From Clostridiales bacterium (GTDB lineage Bacteria; Bacillota; Clostridia; Oscillospirales; Oscillospiraceae): a DNA stretch of 48,936 bases. Below, piece after piece: positions 1-9,176 of the stretch. Position numbers and translations under genes: made by a program. The stretch's first letter is position 1; each line of letters begins with the position of its first letter. The stretch spans positions 1 through 48,936 of the forward strand of contig JAAYBH010000122.1 of the NCBI GenBank assembly GCA_012718935.1. Reading direction: 5' to 3'. Under the pieces are notes generated by a model. It ran no database searches, was not told the DNA's origin, and saw only the letters and a list, made by a program, of their open reading frames with translations.

Positions 1-1145
1 GTCAGAACGAGGTTAATATCCGGACCGGTACCCGTGGAGTCCATGCCCGGATAGGTGCATTCCGCCTTTTTCGCCGTGCAGGGCATGATGGCGACAGAAA
101 AAATCCGCGACGGGTCGACCTTCAGGATATCAGCCAGATACGTCTTGGCGACGGCGCCGAACATCTGCTGCGGCGATTTCGTCGTCGAAAAGTGCTCCAT
201 CATATCCGGATACTGTGACTTCATAAACCGGACCCAGCCGGGGCAGCAGGAGGTGAACAGCGGATATCTGTTCGGTTCATTGTTATTGAACTTCCGGCGC
301 ATGAATTCGTTGCCTTCCTCAATGATCGTCAGATCGGCGCCAAAATCGGTATCGAAGATATAGTTAAACCCGATCTTGCGCAGTGCGGCGACGAGGCGCT
401 TCACTGTCGCGAATTCTCTCGAGACGCCCAGATCCTCGCCCCAGGCGGCGCGGACAGCCGGCGCGACCTGAACGACCGTGATGATATCGGGATCGGCCAG
501 GGCGCGGAACGCCTTCATGATGTCGTCGCGCTCGCTTAAAGCGCCGGTCGGGCAGTGGGTGACGCACTGGCCGCAGAGGACGCAGTCGGACTCGTCGATT
601 TCCCTGTCACAGGTGACGCCGATGTTCGTTCTGGACCCGGTGTTGTCCAGGCCCCACACGCCGACGGACTGCACCTTGTTGCAAACCTGTATGCACCGCA
701 TGCATTTGATGCATTTGGAATCGTCCTTAATGAGAGGGAAGGTCATGTCCCATTTCTTTTCGGGGACTTCCTTCGTATACGGCTGGGAAATGATTCCCAG
801 ATCATTGGCGATCGTCTGGAGTCCGCAGTTGGTGCTGCGGATGCAGGTCGGACAGTTGCAGTCGTGCTGGGACAGGATGAACTGGACGTTGACCCTGCGC
901 GCCTCCCGCGCCCTGGGACTGTTCGTCATAACAACCATGCCCTCGCTGACCGGAGTGTTGCACGTCGTGACGAGCTTCTTGCGCCCTTCGATTTCAGCCA
1001 CGCAGATGCGGCACGCGCCGATGTCGTTGATGTCCTTCATATAACAGAGGGTCGGCAGCACAACGCCGACGGATTTTGCCGCGTTTAAAATCGTCGTACC
1101 CTCCGGCACTTCCACCGGAATATTATCGATCTTTAGTTTTACCAT
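1..1145 (-). CDS. [FeFe]-hydrogenase catalytic subunit (HydA/HndD-like), 3' part cut off by the window edge
   Basis: Reading the minus strand from the ATG at 1145 gives MVKLKIDNIPVEVPEGTTILNAAKSVGVVLPTLCYMKDINDIGACRICVAEIEG..., a 2Fe-2S domain, then 4Fe-4S motifs (CIKCMRCIQVC, CVLCGQCVTHCPTGAL) and H-cluster motifs TSCCPGW and MPCTAKKAE. No stop before position 1. Not in the ORF track because it is open-ended. Confidence 0.93.
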   Translation of the reverse strand, partial: MVKLKIDNIPVEVPEGTTILNAAKSVGVVLPTLCYMKDINDIGACRICVAEIEGRKKLVTTCNTPVSEGMVVMTNSPRAREARRVNVQFILSQHDCNCPTCIRSTNCGLQTIANDLGIISQPYTKEVPEKKWDMTFPLIKDDSKCIKCMRCIQVCNKVQSVGVWGLDNTGSRTNIGVTCDREIDESDCVLCGQCVTHCPTGALSERDDIMKAFRALADPDIITVVQVAPAVRAAWGEDLGVSREFATVKRLVAALRKIGFNYIFDTDFGADLTIIEEGNEFMRRKFNNNEPNRYPLFTSCCPGWVRFMKSQYPDMMEHFSTTKSPQQMFGAVAKTYLADILKVDPSRIFSVAIMPCTAKKAECTYPGMDSTGTGPDINLVL

Positions 1146-2971
1146 TGCGCATAACCTCCTCCCAGAGCGCCGAAGCCGAAGTGGTCGCAGCGCAGGCAGC
1201 GCCGGGCTTCCTGAGCGGCTTCCTCACGCGTCATGCCGATCTCGCTGAGCTCAAAACCGCACTTTCTCTCACAGGCTTCCCGTTCGGACATTTCAACCCT
1301 TCCCATGAGCGGCTTCTCGCGCAGCGCTGTGAAGGAGACGTCGACTTTCACTTCAAGCTTGTGGTCAAAGCCGAGATACTGGTCGATATTCGCCGCCGCG
1401 ACCTTACCGGCCTCGATGGACCGTATCACTGTCGACGGGCCCGACAGGCAGTCACCGCCCGTGAAGACGCCGGGCAGTTCCCTGACGGCGCCGCTTTTCC
1501 CGGCTGAAAACGTTCCTCTATTCACGGGAACGCCTGCCTTTTCAAAGCATGCTGTTTCGACAGCCTGGCCGACAGCCATGATGACGGTATCGCACGGTAT
1601 TGTCATCTCCGGCTGTTTGGCGTTCGTCGGCGCCGGTCGCCCGTCGTCGCCGATCCTGCCGACAATCTGGGGCTGTGCGCGGAAGGCTGTCACTGTGCCG
1701 CTTTCATCGGCAATAATACCGGCAGGGGCGTTCAATGTGACCATCTCCACCCCCTCGGCAATGGCGGCCTCGACCTCCGCCGGAAGCGCCGTCATATCCT
1801 TTTGGCGCCGTCTGTAAACGACGCTCACTTTATCCGCGCCCAACCGGACTGCTGTTCTGGCTGCGTCCATCGCTACATTGCCGCCGCCGACGACAACAAT
1901 CTTTTTACCCGTAAAGTCGGGCAGATTGCCGTCGCCGATATGGCGCAGGAGCTCAACAGCGGAGATGACGCCTTTGGCGTCTTCGCCCTCAATGCCGAGC
2001 TTTTTGTCGGTATGGGCGCCGATGGCGATGTAGACAGCGTCGAAATCGCGCCGAAGCTGTTCGAGCGTCATATCCCTGCCGATGTCCGTGCCCAGCTTGA
2101 CGTCGATTCCCGTCGCGAGAATCGCATCCAGATCGTACTGCAGGCGCTCCTTCGGGAAGCGGTAGCCGGGAATACCGTAACGGAGCATGCCGCCCAAATG
2201 GGCGCGCTTTTCATAGACAGTGACGCTGTGCCCCATGAGCTGCAGGTAATAAGCGGCCGTCAGACCCGAAGGCCCGCCGCCGATGACAGCGATTTTTTTC
2301 CCGGTGGCGGGGAGGCATTCAGGGGGCGGGACGACGCCCGAGTAGTCGGCGGCGAAGCGTTTGATACCGCGGATATTGATGGCGTCGTCAAGCAGCGTGC
2401 GCCGGCAGCGGGTTTCGCACGGGTGCTCGCAGATGTAGCCGCAGGCACATGGGAAGGGGTTGTCCTTCCGGATGAGACGTATGGCGTCGTCATATCTCTT
2501 CTCGCCGACCAGCGTAATATAGCCGGGGACATCGATATGGGCTGGGCAGGTGGAGACGCAGGGCACCGCCTGCTCGAACCGCTCGCTGCATTTGCCTCTC
2601 TGGATGTGGTATTCAAAGTCTTTTCTGAAGGCGCTGATCGTATGTAGGATATAATCGGCCGCTCCGTAGCCGATGGCGCAGTCCGCCGTGTCTGAGATGA
2701 CCTGCGCCGTGGTCTCAATGAGGTTGATGGTTCCTGTTTTCGCTTTTCCGTCCAGGACGGATTCCATCAGATTGACAAGATTGTTCAAACCCACGCGGCA
2801 TGGAACGCATTTGCCGCAGGACTGGGCCTGACAGACCTTGATGAATGACGCCGCCATATCGATCGGACATATGGCGGACGGGCCGGAACGGACGCGGCGG
2901 GCAACGTCTTCATACAGACGTTCCAGGGCCAGCTGCGCTTCGCCCGGTGTTGTTATCGTTAGCCTGCTCAA
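1139..2971 (-). CDS. NuoF C-terminal-like Fe-S domain fused to GltD/NfnB-like FAD/NAD(P) oxidoreductase
   Basis: N-terminus has SCGKCVPCRVGL (NuoF 4Fe-4S type); then CVSTCPAHIDVPGYI...CACGYICEHPCETRC and GGGPSGLTAAYYL / VVGGGNVAMDAAR dinucleotide folds. TTG start with AAAGGAAGAG upstream. Overlaps the hydA start by 7 nt. Confidence 0.88.
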   Translation of the reverse strand: MSRLTITTPGEAQLALERLYEDVARRVRSGPSAICPIDMAASFIKVCQAQSCGKCVPCRVGLNNLVNLMESVLDGKAKTGTINLIETTAQVISDTADCAIGYGAADYILHTISAFRKDFEYHIQRGKCSERFEQAVPCVSTCPAHIDVPGYITLVGEKRYDDAIRLIRKDNPFPCACGYICEHPCETRCRRTLLDDAINIRGIKRFAADYSGVVPPPECLPATGKKIAVIGGGPSGLTAAYYLQLMGHSVTVYEKRAHLGGMLRYGIPGYRFPKERLQYDLDAILATGIDVKLGTDIGRDMTLEQLRRDFDAVYIAIGAHTDKKLGIEGEDAKGVISAVELLRHIGDGNLPDFTGKKIVVVGGGNVAMDAARTAVRLGADKVSVVYRRRQKDMTALPAEVEAAIAEGVEMVTLNAPAGIIADESGTVTAFRAQPQIVGRIGDDGRPAPTNAKQPEMTIPCDTVIMAVGQAVETACFEKAGVPVNRGTFSAGKSGAVRELPGVFTGGDCLSGPSTVIRSIEAGKVAAANIDQYLGFDHKLEVKVDVSFTALREKPLMGRVEMSEREACERKCGFELSEIGMTREEAAQEARRCLRCDHFGFGALGGGYAQW

Positions 2972-2999
2972 ATCTCTCTTCCTTTCTTATACCGAATCT

Positions 3000-3272
3000 C
3001 TATTTCACAAGTACATCGGAATATTCGGGATGCTGTTCAAACCACTTCGTTGCATAACTGCATGACAGCACGGCCTGACGGCACGTTTTGCGGAGTTCCT
3101 GAGCCGCCCGCTCCATCAGCTGTCCGGCCATACCCTGTCCGCGCAGCGCGTCGTCCACATGGGTCCGGCAGATATCCACGACGCCGATGCCGGTCGGCGG
3201 ATATGCGACCTCCGCCAGAACTTTTCCGTCTTCTTTGTATACAATCGTATTTTCGTAGACAACAAACGCCAT
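3000..3272 (-). CDS. Small GNAT-family N-acetyltransferase (YjdJ-like)
   Basis: 90 aa with HVDDALRGQGMAGQLMERAAQEL (acetyl-CoA binding motif) and CSYATKWFEQHPEYSDVL. Confidence 0.8.
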   Translation of the reverse strand: MAFVVYENTIVYKEDGKVLAEVAYPPTGIGVVDICRTHVDDALRGQGMAGQLMERAAQELRKTCRQAVLSCSYATKWFEQHPEYSDVLVK

Positions 3273-3477
3273 CTGATGACCTCCTTCGACAGCAAAAGTG
3301 CCCTTCTATTTTTATTTAACACGATTTTGGCAAAAAGAGCAACATGAAAATTCGGCCGGGCGGACAGAGGAGGCTTTCGTAAATGATACTGTACGAGCCA
3401 TCCAAATTACGTTAAAATGAATAAAAAAACATGTGGGACCACTGCCGGGTTAATACATTATCATATTACCGAACTAC

Positions 3478-3508
3478 TTGACTAATACGCTAAAGCATGG
3501 TATGCTTT
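3478..3508 (+). promoter_or_regulatory. Putative sigma-A promoter of the his operon with an overlapping palindromic operator
   Basis: TTGACT (3478-3483), 17-nt spacer, TATGCT (3501-3506). Perfect inverted repeat AAAGCAT-GGT-ATGCTTT at 3492-3508 covers the -10. Confidence 0.7.
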
Positions 3509-3537
3509 GATCAATCATGACGAAAAGCGGAGATAGT

Positions 3538-4686
3538 ATGGCAATGACCTTTTCAGAAGATGTCCTGAAAAATGAAGAAAAAGCAATGATGAGTCTGAGA
3601 GCGCTCTACAGGAAGTATGGATATTCCCAATACAAAATGAGCAAGTTTGAGGAATACGACCTGTATGTCCGCAACAAAAGCTTCCTGGCTTCGGAGCAGA
3701 TCATCACGTTTAACGACATGAACGGCAAGCTGATGGCGCTGAAGCCGGATGTGACGCTGTCCATTGTGAAAAATACAAAAGACAGCGACGTCTCGTTATG
3801 CAAGTACTTTTACAACGAGAATGTCTACAGGCTGTCGCACACAAGCCGTGAATTCAAGGAGCGGATGCAGGTCGGGCTGGAGTGCATCGGCAATCTTGAC
3901 GTCTATTCCATGAGCGAGGTGATCCTGCTGGCGGAAAAGAGCCTGCAGACGATCAGCGGCCGATATTCCCTTGATATCTCGCATATGGGCTTTTTAAGCG
4001 GTCTTTTGGACAGCATTGGCTTGTCGGACATGGAGGCGTCGGAAATTCTCCGGTGCGTCAGTGAAAAGAACGCGCCGGAAATCAACAAGCTGTGCGCCTC
4101 CTACGGGCTCGGCGACGATGCCTGTCAGAGGCTCATGAAGCTGGCTTCTCTGTACGGGCCGTTTGAGGACACGGTCTCCGAGCTCAGGGAGATCAGCACC
4201 GGCGGCAAAACCGACGAAGCGATAGAAGAGCTTGAGCTTATCTACAAAACGGTGAAAAGCCTGGGCGGCGGGGAGAGCATCCGCCTCGATTTCTCCATCG
4301 TCAACGACATGAATTACTACAGTGGCGTTATTTTTCAAGGCTTTATCGACGGAATACCCACCGGCATATTGTCCGGCGGCCGGTATGACAACCTGATGCA
4401 GCGCTTCGGCAAGAAATCGGGCGCCATCGGTTTCGCCGTCTATATTGACCTGCTTGAGAGATACGGCGAAGTCAAAAGGGCGTACGATGTGGATGTTCTG
4501 CTTTTATATGACGGGCAAACGGATATGGAGCTTCTAGCACAAACGGTTAAAACACTGACAGATAAAAATGAGAGCGTCAGAGCGCTCAAGATCGACACAA
4601 TATCGGCCGCACCGGACAGCGTGAAGGCCGGACGGCTTGTGATACTAAAAGACGGGAGGCTTGAGGATATTGAAGCCGATGATTAA
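3538..4686 (+). CDS. hisZ: ATP phosphoribosyltransferase regulatory subunit
   Basis: HisRS-like paralog (KMSKFEEYDLYVRNKSFL, GGRYDNLMQRFGKKSGAIGFAVYIDLL) directly upstream of a short-form hisG. ATG at 3538 is preferred over 3517 because of GGAG just upstream. Confidence 0.93.
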   Translation: MAMTFSEDVLKNEEKAMMSLRALYRKYGYSQYKMSKFEEYDLYVRNKSFLASEQIITFNDMNGKLMALKPDVTLSIVKNTKDSDVSLCKYFYNENVYRLSHTSREFKERMQVGLECIGNLDVYSMSEVILLAEKSLQTISGRYSLDISHMGFLSGLLDSIGLSDMEASEILRCVSEKNAPEINKLCASYGLGDDACQRLMKLASLYGPFEDTVSELREISTGGKTDEAIEELELIYKTVKSLGGGESIRLDFSIVNDMNYYSGVIFQGFIDGIPTGILSGGRYDNLMQRFGKKSGAIGFAVYIDLLERYGEVKRAYDVDVLLLYDGQTDMELLAQTVKTLTDKNESVRALKIDTISAAPDSVKAGRLVILKDGRLEDIEADD

Positions 4687-5314
4687 TATCGCGCTCCCGA
4701 AAGGCCGGCTCGGCGAGAAGGTTTACGGTATCTTTGAAGCGGTCGGTTACGGCTGCCCGTCGATCCTTGACAGCAACAGGAAGCTGATCTTTGAAAACGA
4801 GGAGACAGGTGTCCGCTATTTTTGGGTCAAGCCGTCGGATGTGGCCATATATGTGGAGAGGGGCGCCGCCGATCTCGGCGTCGCAGGAAAGGACATCCTG
4901 CTGGAATACGGTCCGGATGTCTATGAGCTTTTGGACCTGGAGGTGGGCAGGTGCCGCATGTGCGTAGCAGCCCGGAAGGGCTTCAGGGACGATCTGGACA
5001 GGACGCTCCGGGTGGCGACGAAATTTACCCATATCGCAAAAAATCATTACGCCGGGCAGAGCCGTGAGATCGACATCATCAGGCTGAACGGCTCCATCGA
5101 GCTGGCGCCGATCCTCGGTCTGTCGGATGTCATCGTTGACATCGTCGAGACAGGGACGACGCTCAGGGAAAACGACCTGGAGGTCGTGGAAACAATCACC
5201 CCCATCAGCGCGCGGCTGATTTCCAACAAGGTCGGCTATAAGTTCAAGCACGCCGATATCAGTCAGTTATGTCATAAGGTTTCGGATTATATAAAAGAAG
5301 GTTCAGCCACATGA
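4679..5314 (+). CDS. hisG: ATP phosphoribosyltransferase catalytic subunit, short form
   Basis: MINIALPKGRLGEKVYGIFEAVGY..., DLGVAGKDILLE, VDIVETGTTLREN. Overlaps the hisZ end. Confidence 0.97.
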   Translation: MINIALPKGRLGEKVYGIFEAVGYGCPSILDSNRKLIFENEETGVRYFWVKPSDVAIYVERGAADLGVAGKDILLEYGPDVYELLDLEVGRCRMCVAARKGFRDDLDRTLRVATKFTHIAKNHYAGQSREIDIIRLNGSIELAPILGLSDVIVDIVETGTTLRENDLEVVETITPISARLISNKVGYKFKHADISQLCHKVSDYIKEGSAT

Positions 5315-6600
5315 TTAGGATATTCAAATACGGCGAGGTTGCCGATTCGGACCTTTTCGCGCGGAACGAGCCGCTGGTGCCTGTTGAAAAAACGGTGGCG
5401 GACATCATTGCCGACGTGAAGACAAACGGCGACGCCGCGCTGATGAAGTATACAAGGTTGTTCGACAAAGCCGAGCTTCAAGCGCTGGAGGTGACGCGTC
5501 AGGAATTCGACGCGGCGCTGTCCGGGGTTGACGCCTGCTTTTTTGACGTGATGAAAAAGGCGGCGGCCAATATCGAAGTCTTCCACCGCAAGCAGCTGCG
5601 CACCGGCTTCAGCATGACCCGAGAAGACGGCGTTGTGCTGGGTCAGAAGATTCTGCCGCTTCAAAAGGTTGGGGTCTACATCCCAGGCGGGACGGCCAGC
5701 TACCCGTCCACCGTCCTGATGAACTGCATCCCGGCCAGGCTCGCCGGAGTCGGAGAGCTCATTCTCGTGACGCCCCCGTCACCGGACGGGTCGATTGACC
5801 CCAATATCCTCGCCGCGGCGCAGGTCGCCGGAGCGGACAGGATTTTCAAAGCCGGCGGGGCTCAGGCGATCGCAGCGCTGGCCTACGGCACCGAGTCCGT
5901 GCCCAGGGTCGATAAAATTGTCGGTCCCGGCAATGCCTACGTGGCTGAGGCGAAAAAACAGGTTTTCGGACTCGTCGCCATCGACATGATTGCCGGACCC
6001 AGCGATATCCTTGTGATTGCCGACGAGGGCAGCAACCCGGAATTTGTTGCCGCAGATATGCTCTCCCAGGCCGAGCACGACGAAAACGCCGCCGCCGTCC
6101 TTGTAACGGACAGCGCGGCCCTTGCCGAAAGAGTGCGCGCTGAAATTGAAAAACAGCTCGAGGCTCTGCCCCGCCGGACCATCGCCCGTGCCTCCATTGA
6201 CAAGCACGGCAAAATTATCGTCGCCGCGTCCTTAAGGCAGGCCATCGAAATATCCAACAGGCTCGCGCCGGAGCATCTCGAAATCTGCGTCGACAATCCC
6301 TTTGATTATCTGGACAGCGTCACGAACGCGGGTTCGGTATTTCTCGGCCGGTACTGCCCGGAAGCGCTGGGTGACTATTACGCCGGGCCGAACCACACGC
6401 TGCCAACCTCCGGAACAGCGCGTTTTTCAAGCCCCCTGTCGGTGGACGATTTTATTAAAAAAACCTCGTATACGTATTATTCAAAGGAAGCGCTGTCGAA
6501 TGTCAGCGGCGATATCGCCTGTTTCGCGTCAAAGGAAGGACTGGACGCCCATGCCCGCTCCGTAACAGTCAGATTCGGAAGTCCTGAAAACGAAAAGTAA
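5311..6600 (+). CDS. hisD: Histidinol dehydrogenase
   Basis: VGVYIPGGTASYPSTVLMN, KIVGPGNAYVAEAKKQVFG, GPSDILVIADE, LPTSGTARFSSPLSVDDFIKKTS. ATGA overlap with hisG. Confidence 0.98.
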   Translation: MIRIFKYGEVADSDLFARNEPLVPVEKTVADIIADVKTNGDAALMKYTRLFDKAELQALEVTRQEFDAALSGVDACFFDVMKKAAANIEVFHRKQLRTGFSMTREDGVVLGQKILPLQKVGVYIPGGTASYPSTVLMNCIPARLAGVGELILVTPPSPDGSIDPNILAAAQVAGADRIFKAGGAQAIAALAYGTESVPRVDKIVGPGNAYVAEAKKQVFGLVAIDMIAGPSDILVIADEGSNPEFVAADMLSQAEHDENAAAVLVTDSAALAERVRAEIEKQLEALPRRTIARASIDKHGKIIVAASLRQAIEISNRLAPEHLEICVDNPFDYLDSVTNAGSVFLGRYCPEALGDYYAGPNHTLPTSGTARFSSPLSVDDFIKKTSYTYYSKEALSNVSGDIACFASKEGLDAHARSVTVRFGSPENEK

Positions 6601-6608
6601 TGGAGTGA

Positions 6609-7676
6609 GTGATTTTGAGCAGATTTTTGAGCCCGCGGTTTGAAAGGCTGGAGGCCTATGTCCCCGGCGAGCAGCCGCAGGAAATGCAGTATATCAAGCT
6701 GAACACCAACGAGTCGCCGTATCCGCCGTCACCGAGGGTGTTTGAGACCATGAGTCGCGACGAAATCGAACGGCTCCGCCTCTACCCCGACCCCGCCGGT
6801 AAAAGACTGCGTGAAAATGTCGCCAAGCTTTATGAAGTCTCGCCGAAAAATGTTTTCCTTGCCAACGGCTCGGACGAAGCGCTGGCGTTTGCGTTTTTGG
6901 CCTTCTGCGACGAGGAGCACCCGGCTGCCTTCCCCGACATCACCTACGGCTTTTACCCGGTGTACTGCTGTCTCTTCGGCGCGCCTTATATCGCGATTCC
7001 TCTGCGGGACGATTTTTCGATCAACTGCGAAGAATATTACGGCATCAATAAAACCATTGTCATCGCCAATCCGAACGCGCCGACAGGGCGCATGATTTCT
7101 CGCGATGATATTGAAAGGATCCTGCAGACGAATCCGAACAATGTGGTGATCATCGACGAGGCGTATATCGATTTCGGCGGCACCTCCGTTGTCAGCCTGA
7201 TCGATCACTATGACAACCTGCTCGTTGTGCACACCTGCTCAAAATCCCGGTCGCTGGCCGGCGCGCGCCTCAGCTTCACCTTCGGCTGTGAAGCGCTGAT
7301 AGCGGATATCGACAGGATCCGGTACTCCTTCAACTCCTATAATGTCACGCGCATGGCGCTTGCCGCCGGTGAAGCGGCTGTCGACGACGAAGCATATTAC
7401 ATCGACATGCGCGCGAAGATCGTCAAAACCCGGGATAGAACAGCCGCCGCGCTTCAAGACCTCGGCTTTGTCATGACGGACTCCAAAGCAAACTTCCTGT
7501 TTGCCAAGCACCCCGCTGTCAGCGGCAGCGAACTCTATGGGAAGCTCAAAGCCAAAGGCATTCTCGTCCGCCACTTTGACAAACCCCGCATTTCGGATTA
7601 TCTTAGAATCACCATCGGCACCGACACCCAGATGGACACCCTGGTAGAAGCACTGAAAACGATACTGGCGGGGTAG
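6609..7676 (+). CDS. hisC: Histidinol-phosphate aminotransferase
   Basis: LNTNESPYPPSP, NGSDEALAFAF, NPNAPTG, DEAYIDFGG, CSKSRSLAGARL. Non-ATG start: GTG at 6609 or, more likely from SD spacing, TTG at 6615. Confidence 0.95.
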   Translation: MILSRFLSPRFERLEAYVPGEQPQEMQYIKLNTNESPYPPSPRVFETMSRDEIERLRLYPDPAGKRLRENVAKLYEVSPKNVFLANGSDEALAFAFLAFCDEEHPAAFPDITYGFYPVYCCLFGAPYIAIPLRDDFSINCEEYYGINKTIVIANPNAPTGRMISRDDIERILQTNPNNVVIIDEAYIDFGGTSVVSLIDHYDNLLVVHTCSKSRSLAGARLSFTFGCEALIADIDRIRYSFNSYNVTRMALAAGEAAVDDEAYYIDMRAKIVKTRDRTAAALQDLGFVMTDSKANFLFAKHPAVSGSELYGKLKAKGILVRHFDKPRISDYLRITIGTDTQMDTLVEALKTILAG

Positions 7677-7693
7677 AATATCTCGGTTTGAAT

Positions 7694-7770
7694 GTAGGGC
7701 AGGGGCTCTGCTCCTGCCGCTCCTGTACCGCGCCGCAGAAACGGAGGCGGGCCGGGTCGTCCCGCCCTAC
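7694..7770. repeat. Branched palindromic intergenic element (hisC-hisB gap)
   Basis: Outer inverted repeat GTAGGGC (7694-7700)/GCCCTAC (7764-7770), with inner hairpins GGCAGG/CCTGCC (7698-7703/7713-7718) and GGCGGG/CCCGCC (7746-7751/7761-7766). The inner arms partly share bases with the outer arms. Confidence 0.6.
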
Positions 7771-7850
7771 GACGTGGCGAGTCAAGGCTGCCGCGCCCTG
7801 CGAATGAACACAGAATTTACTTAATGCAAACGAAACAAAGGAGGCTGCTC

Positions 7851-8438
7851 ATGCGTACCAGCGAAATCAAAAGAAAAACCGCCGAAACGGATATCAGCCT
7901 GTCCCTTAATATCGACGGGACCGGCGTCAGCACAATCGATACCGGCATCGGGTTTCTCGACCACATGCTGACGCTGTTCGCCCGCCACGGGCGTTTTGAC
8001 CTTACGCTTTCCTGCAGGGGCGATACCCATGTGGACGCGCACCACTCCGTGGAGGACATCGGCCTGTGCCTGGGCTCCGCTTTCGCGGAAGCGCTGGGCG
8101 ACATGCGCGGTATCACGCGGTACGCCGATATCATCCTGCCGATGGACGAAGCGCTGGTCCTGTGCGCCGTCGACATCTCCGGCCGGAGCTGGCTCTCCTT
8201 CAATGTGGAGCTGCCCGGTGAAAAGGTCGGAACCATGGACACCGAGCTGGTGGAGGAATTCCTGCTGGCTTTTGTGCGGAAAGCCAATATCACCCTGCAC
8301 GTGAAGCAGCTGTCCGGCGGCAACGCCCACCACATCATTGAGGCCTGTTTCAAGGCGCTGGCCCGAACGCTGGGCAAAGCGGTCAAAATCGAGGAAGCCT
8401 ATAAAGACGAAATCCCCTCCACAAAAGGCATTCTTTAA
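7851..8438 (+). CDS. hisB: Imidazoleglycerol-phosphate dehydratase
   Basis: [25 protein letters not shown]...[57 protein letters not shown] before the ATG at 7851. Confidence 0.97.
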   Translation: MRTSEIKRKTAETDISLSLNIDGTGVSTIDTGIGFLDHMLTLFARHGRFDLTLSCRGDTHVDAHHSVEDIGLCLGSAFAEALGDMRGITRYADIILPMDEALVLCAVDISGRSWLSFNVELPGEKVGTMDTELVEEFLLAFVRKANITLHVKQLSGGNAHHIIEACFKALARTLGKAVKIEEAYKDEIPSTKGIL

Positions 8439-8446
8439 TGGTAAAT

Positions 8447-8488
8447 GGGACGCCAGCAGCTCGCTATGCGAGCTGTTGGCGGCGTCCC
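8447..8488. repeat. Long hairpin-forming element (hisB-hisH gap)
   Basis: GGGACGCC/GGCGTCCC (8447-8454/8481-8488) enclosing CAGCTCGC-TAT-GCGAGCTG (8457-8475). Followed by CCTACG, not a U-tract. Confidence 0.75.
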
Positions 8489-8547
8489 CTACGTAGGAGG
8501 CGCCCCCCTGGGTGACCCTCATTTGAGATATATGATTGGGGTTTAGT

Positions 8548-9165
8548 ATGATCGCAATTGTCGACTACGGCGTGGGAAATCTCTTTTCCCTACGCTCATC
8601 CTTCAAATACATCGGACAGGATGCCGAGGTCACAGGTGACCCTCAAAAGATCCGGGACAGCGACAAGGTCCTCCTGCCGGGGGTCGGCGCGTTTGAGGAC
8701 GCCGCGAAAAAGCTCCGGGAGAGCGGTCTCGATGCTGTTGTCTGTGATGAAGCCAAAAAGGGCAAGCCGCTTCTGGGCGTCTGCCTCGGGATGCAGCTGC
8801 TCTTTGACAAGAGCTATGAATACGGAGAGCACGAAGGTCTCGGCCTGATTCGCGGCAGCGTCGTTTCCATGGAGCCCGTCGTACCGAAGTGGTATAAGAT
8901 ACCCCAGATCGGCTGGAACGGACTGATATTCCCGAAAAACAAGCCGGTTAGCCCGCTCTTTAAATATGTAAAAGAGGGCGACCACGTCTATTTCGTCCAC
9001 TCCTATTACGCCGCCGACTGCGACGCCGCCGTCATCGCCACAACCGAATATGGCGCCCTCCTGACAGCCGCCGTCGCCGACGGCAATGTTTACGGCACCC
9101 AGTTCCACCCCGAAAAAAGCGGCGACGTGGGGCTGAATATTCTTCGCGCGTTTTGTGAGATATAG
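8548..9165 (+). CDS. hisH: Imidazole glycerol phosphate synthase, glutaminase subunit
   Basis: MIAIVDYGVGNLFSL, LLGVCLGMQLLF, YGTQFHPEKSGDVGLNILRAF. Confidence 0.97.
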   Translation: MIAIVDYGVGNLFSLRSSFKYIGQDAEVTGDPQKIRDSDKVLLPGVGAFEDAAKKLRESGLDAVVCDEAKKGKPLLGVCLGMQLLFDKSYEYGEHEGLGLIRGSVVSMEPVVPKWYKIPQIGWNGLIFPKNKPVSPLFKYVKEGDHVYFVHSYYAADCDAAVIATTEYGALLTAAVADGNVYGTQFHPEKSGDVGLNILRAFCEI

Positions 9166-9176
9166 AGGTTAATAAT

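Noticed and set aside
555-1088. Plus-strand ORFs at 478-1088
   Set aside because: Antisense to the truncated [FeFe]-hydrogenase, whose minus-strand translation carries clear H-cluster motifs.
1802-2647. 281-aa plus-strand ORF opposite the GltD-like gene
   Set aside because: Antisense to a confident flavoprotein CDS; no motif or SD support.
3310-3537. T-box or attenuator leader upstream of the his operon
   Set aside because: The strong promoter at 3478-3506 leaves only about 25 nt of leader and no T-box consensus or terminator is visible.
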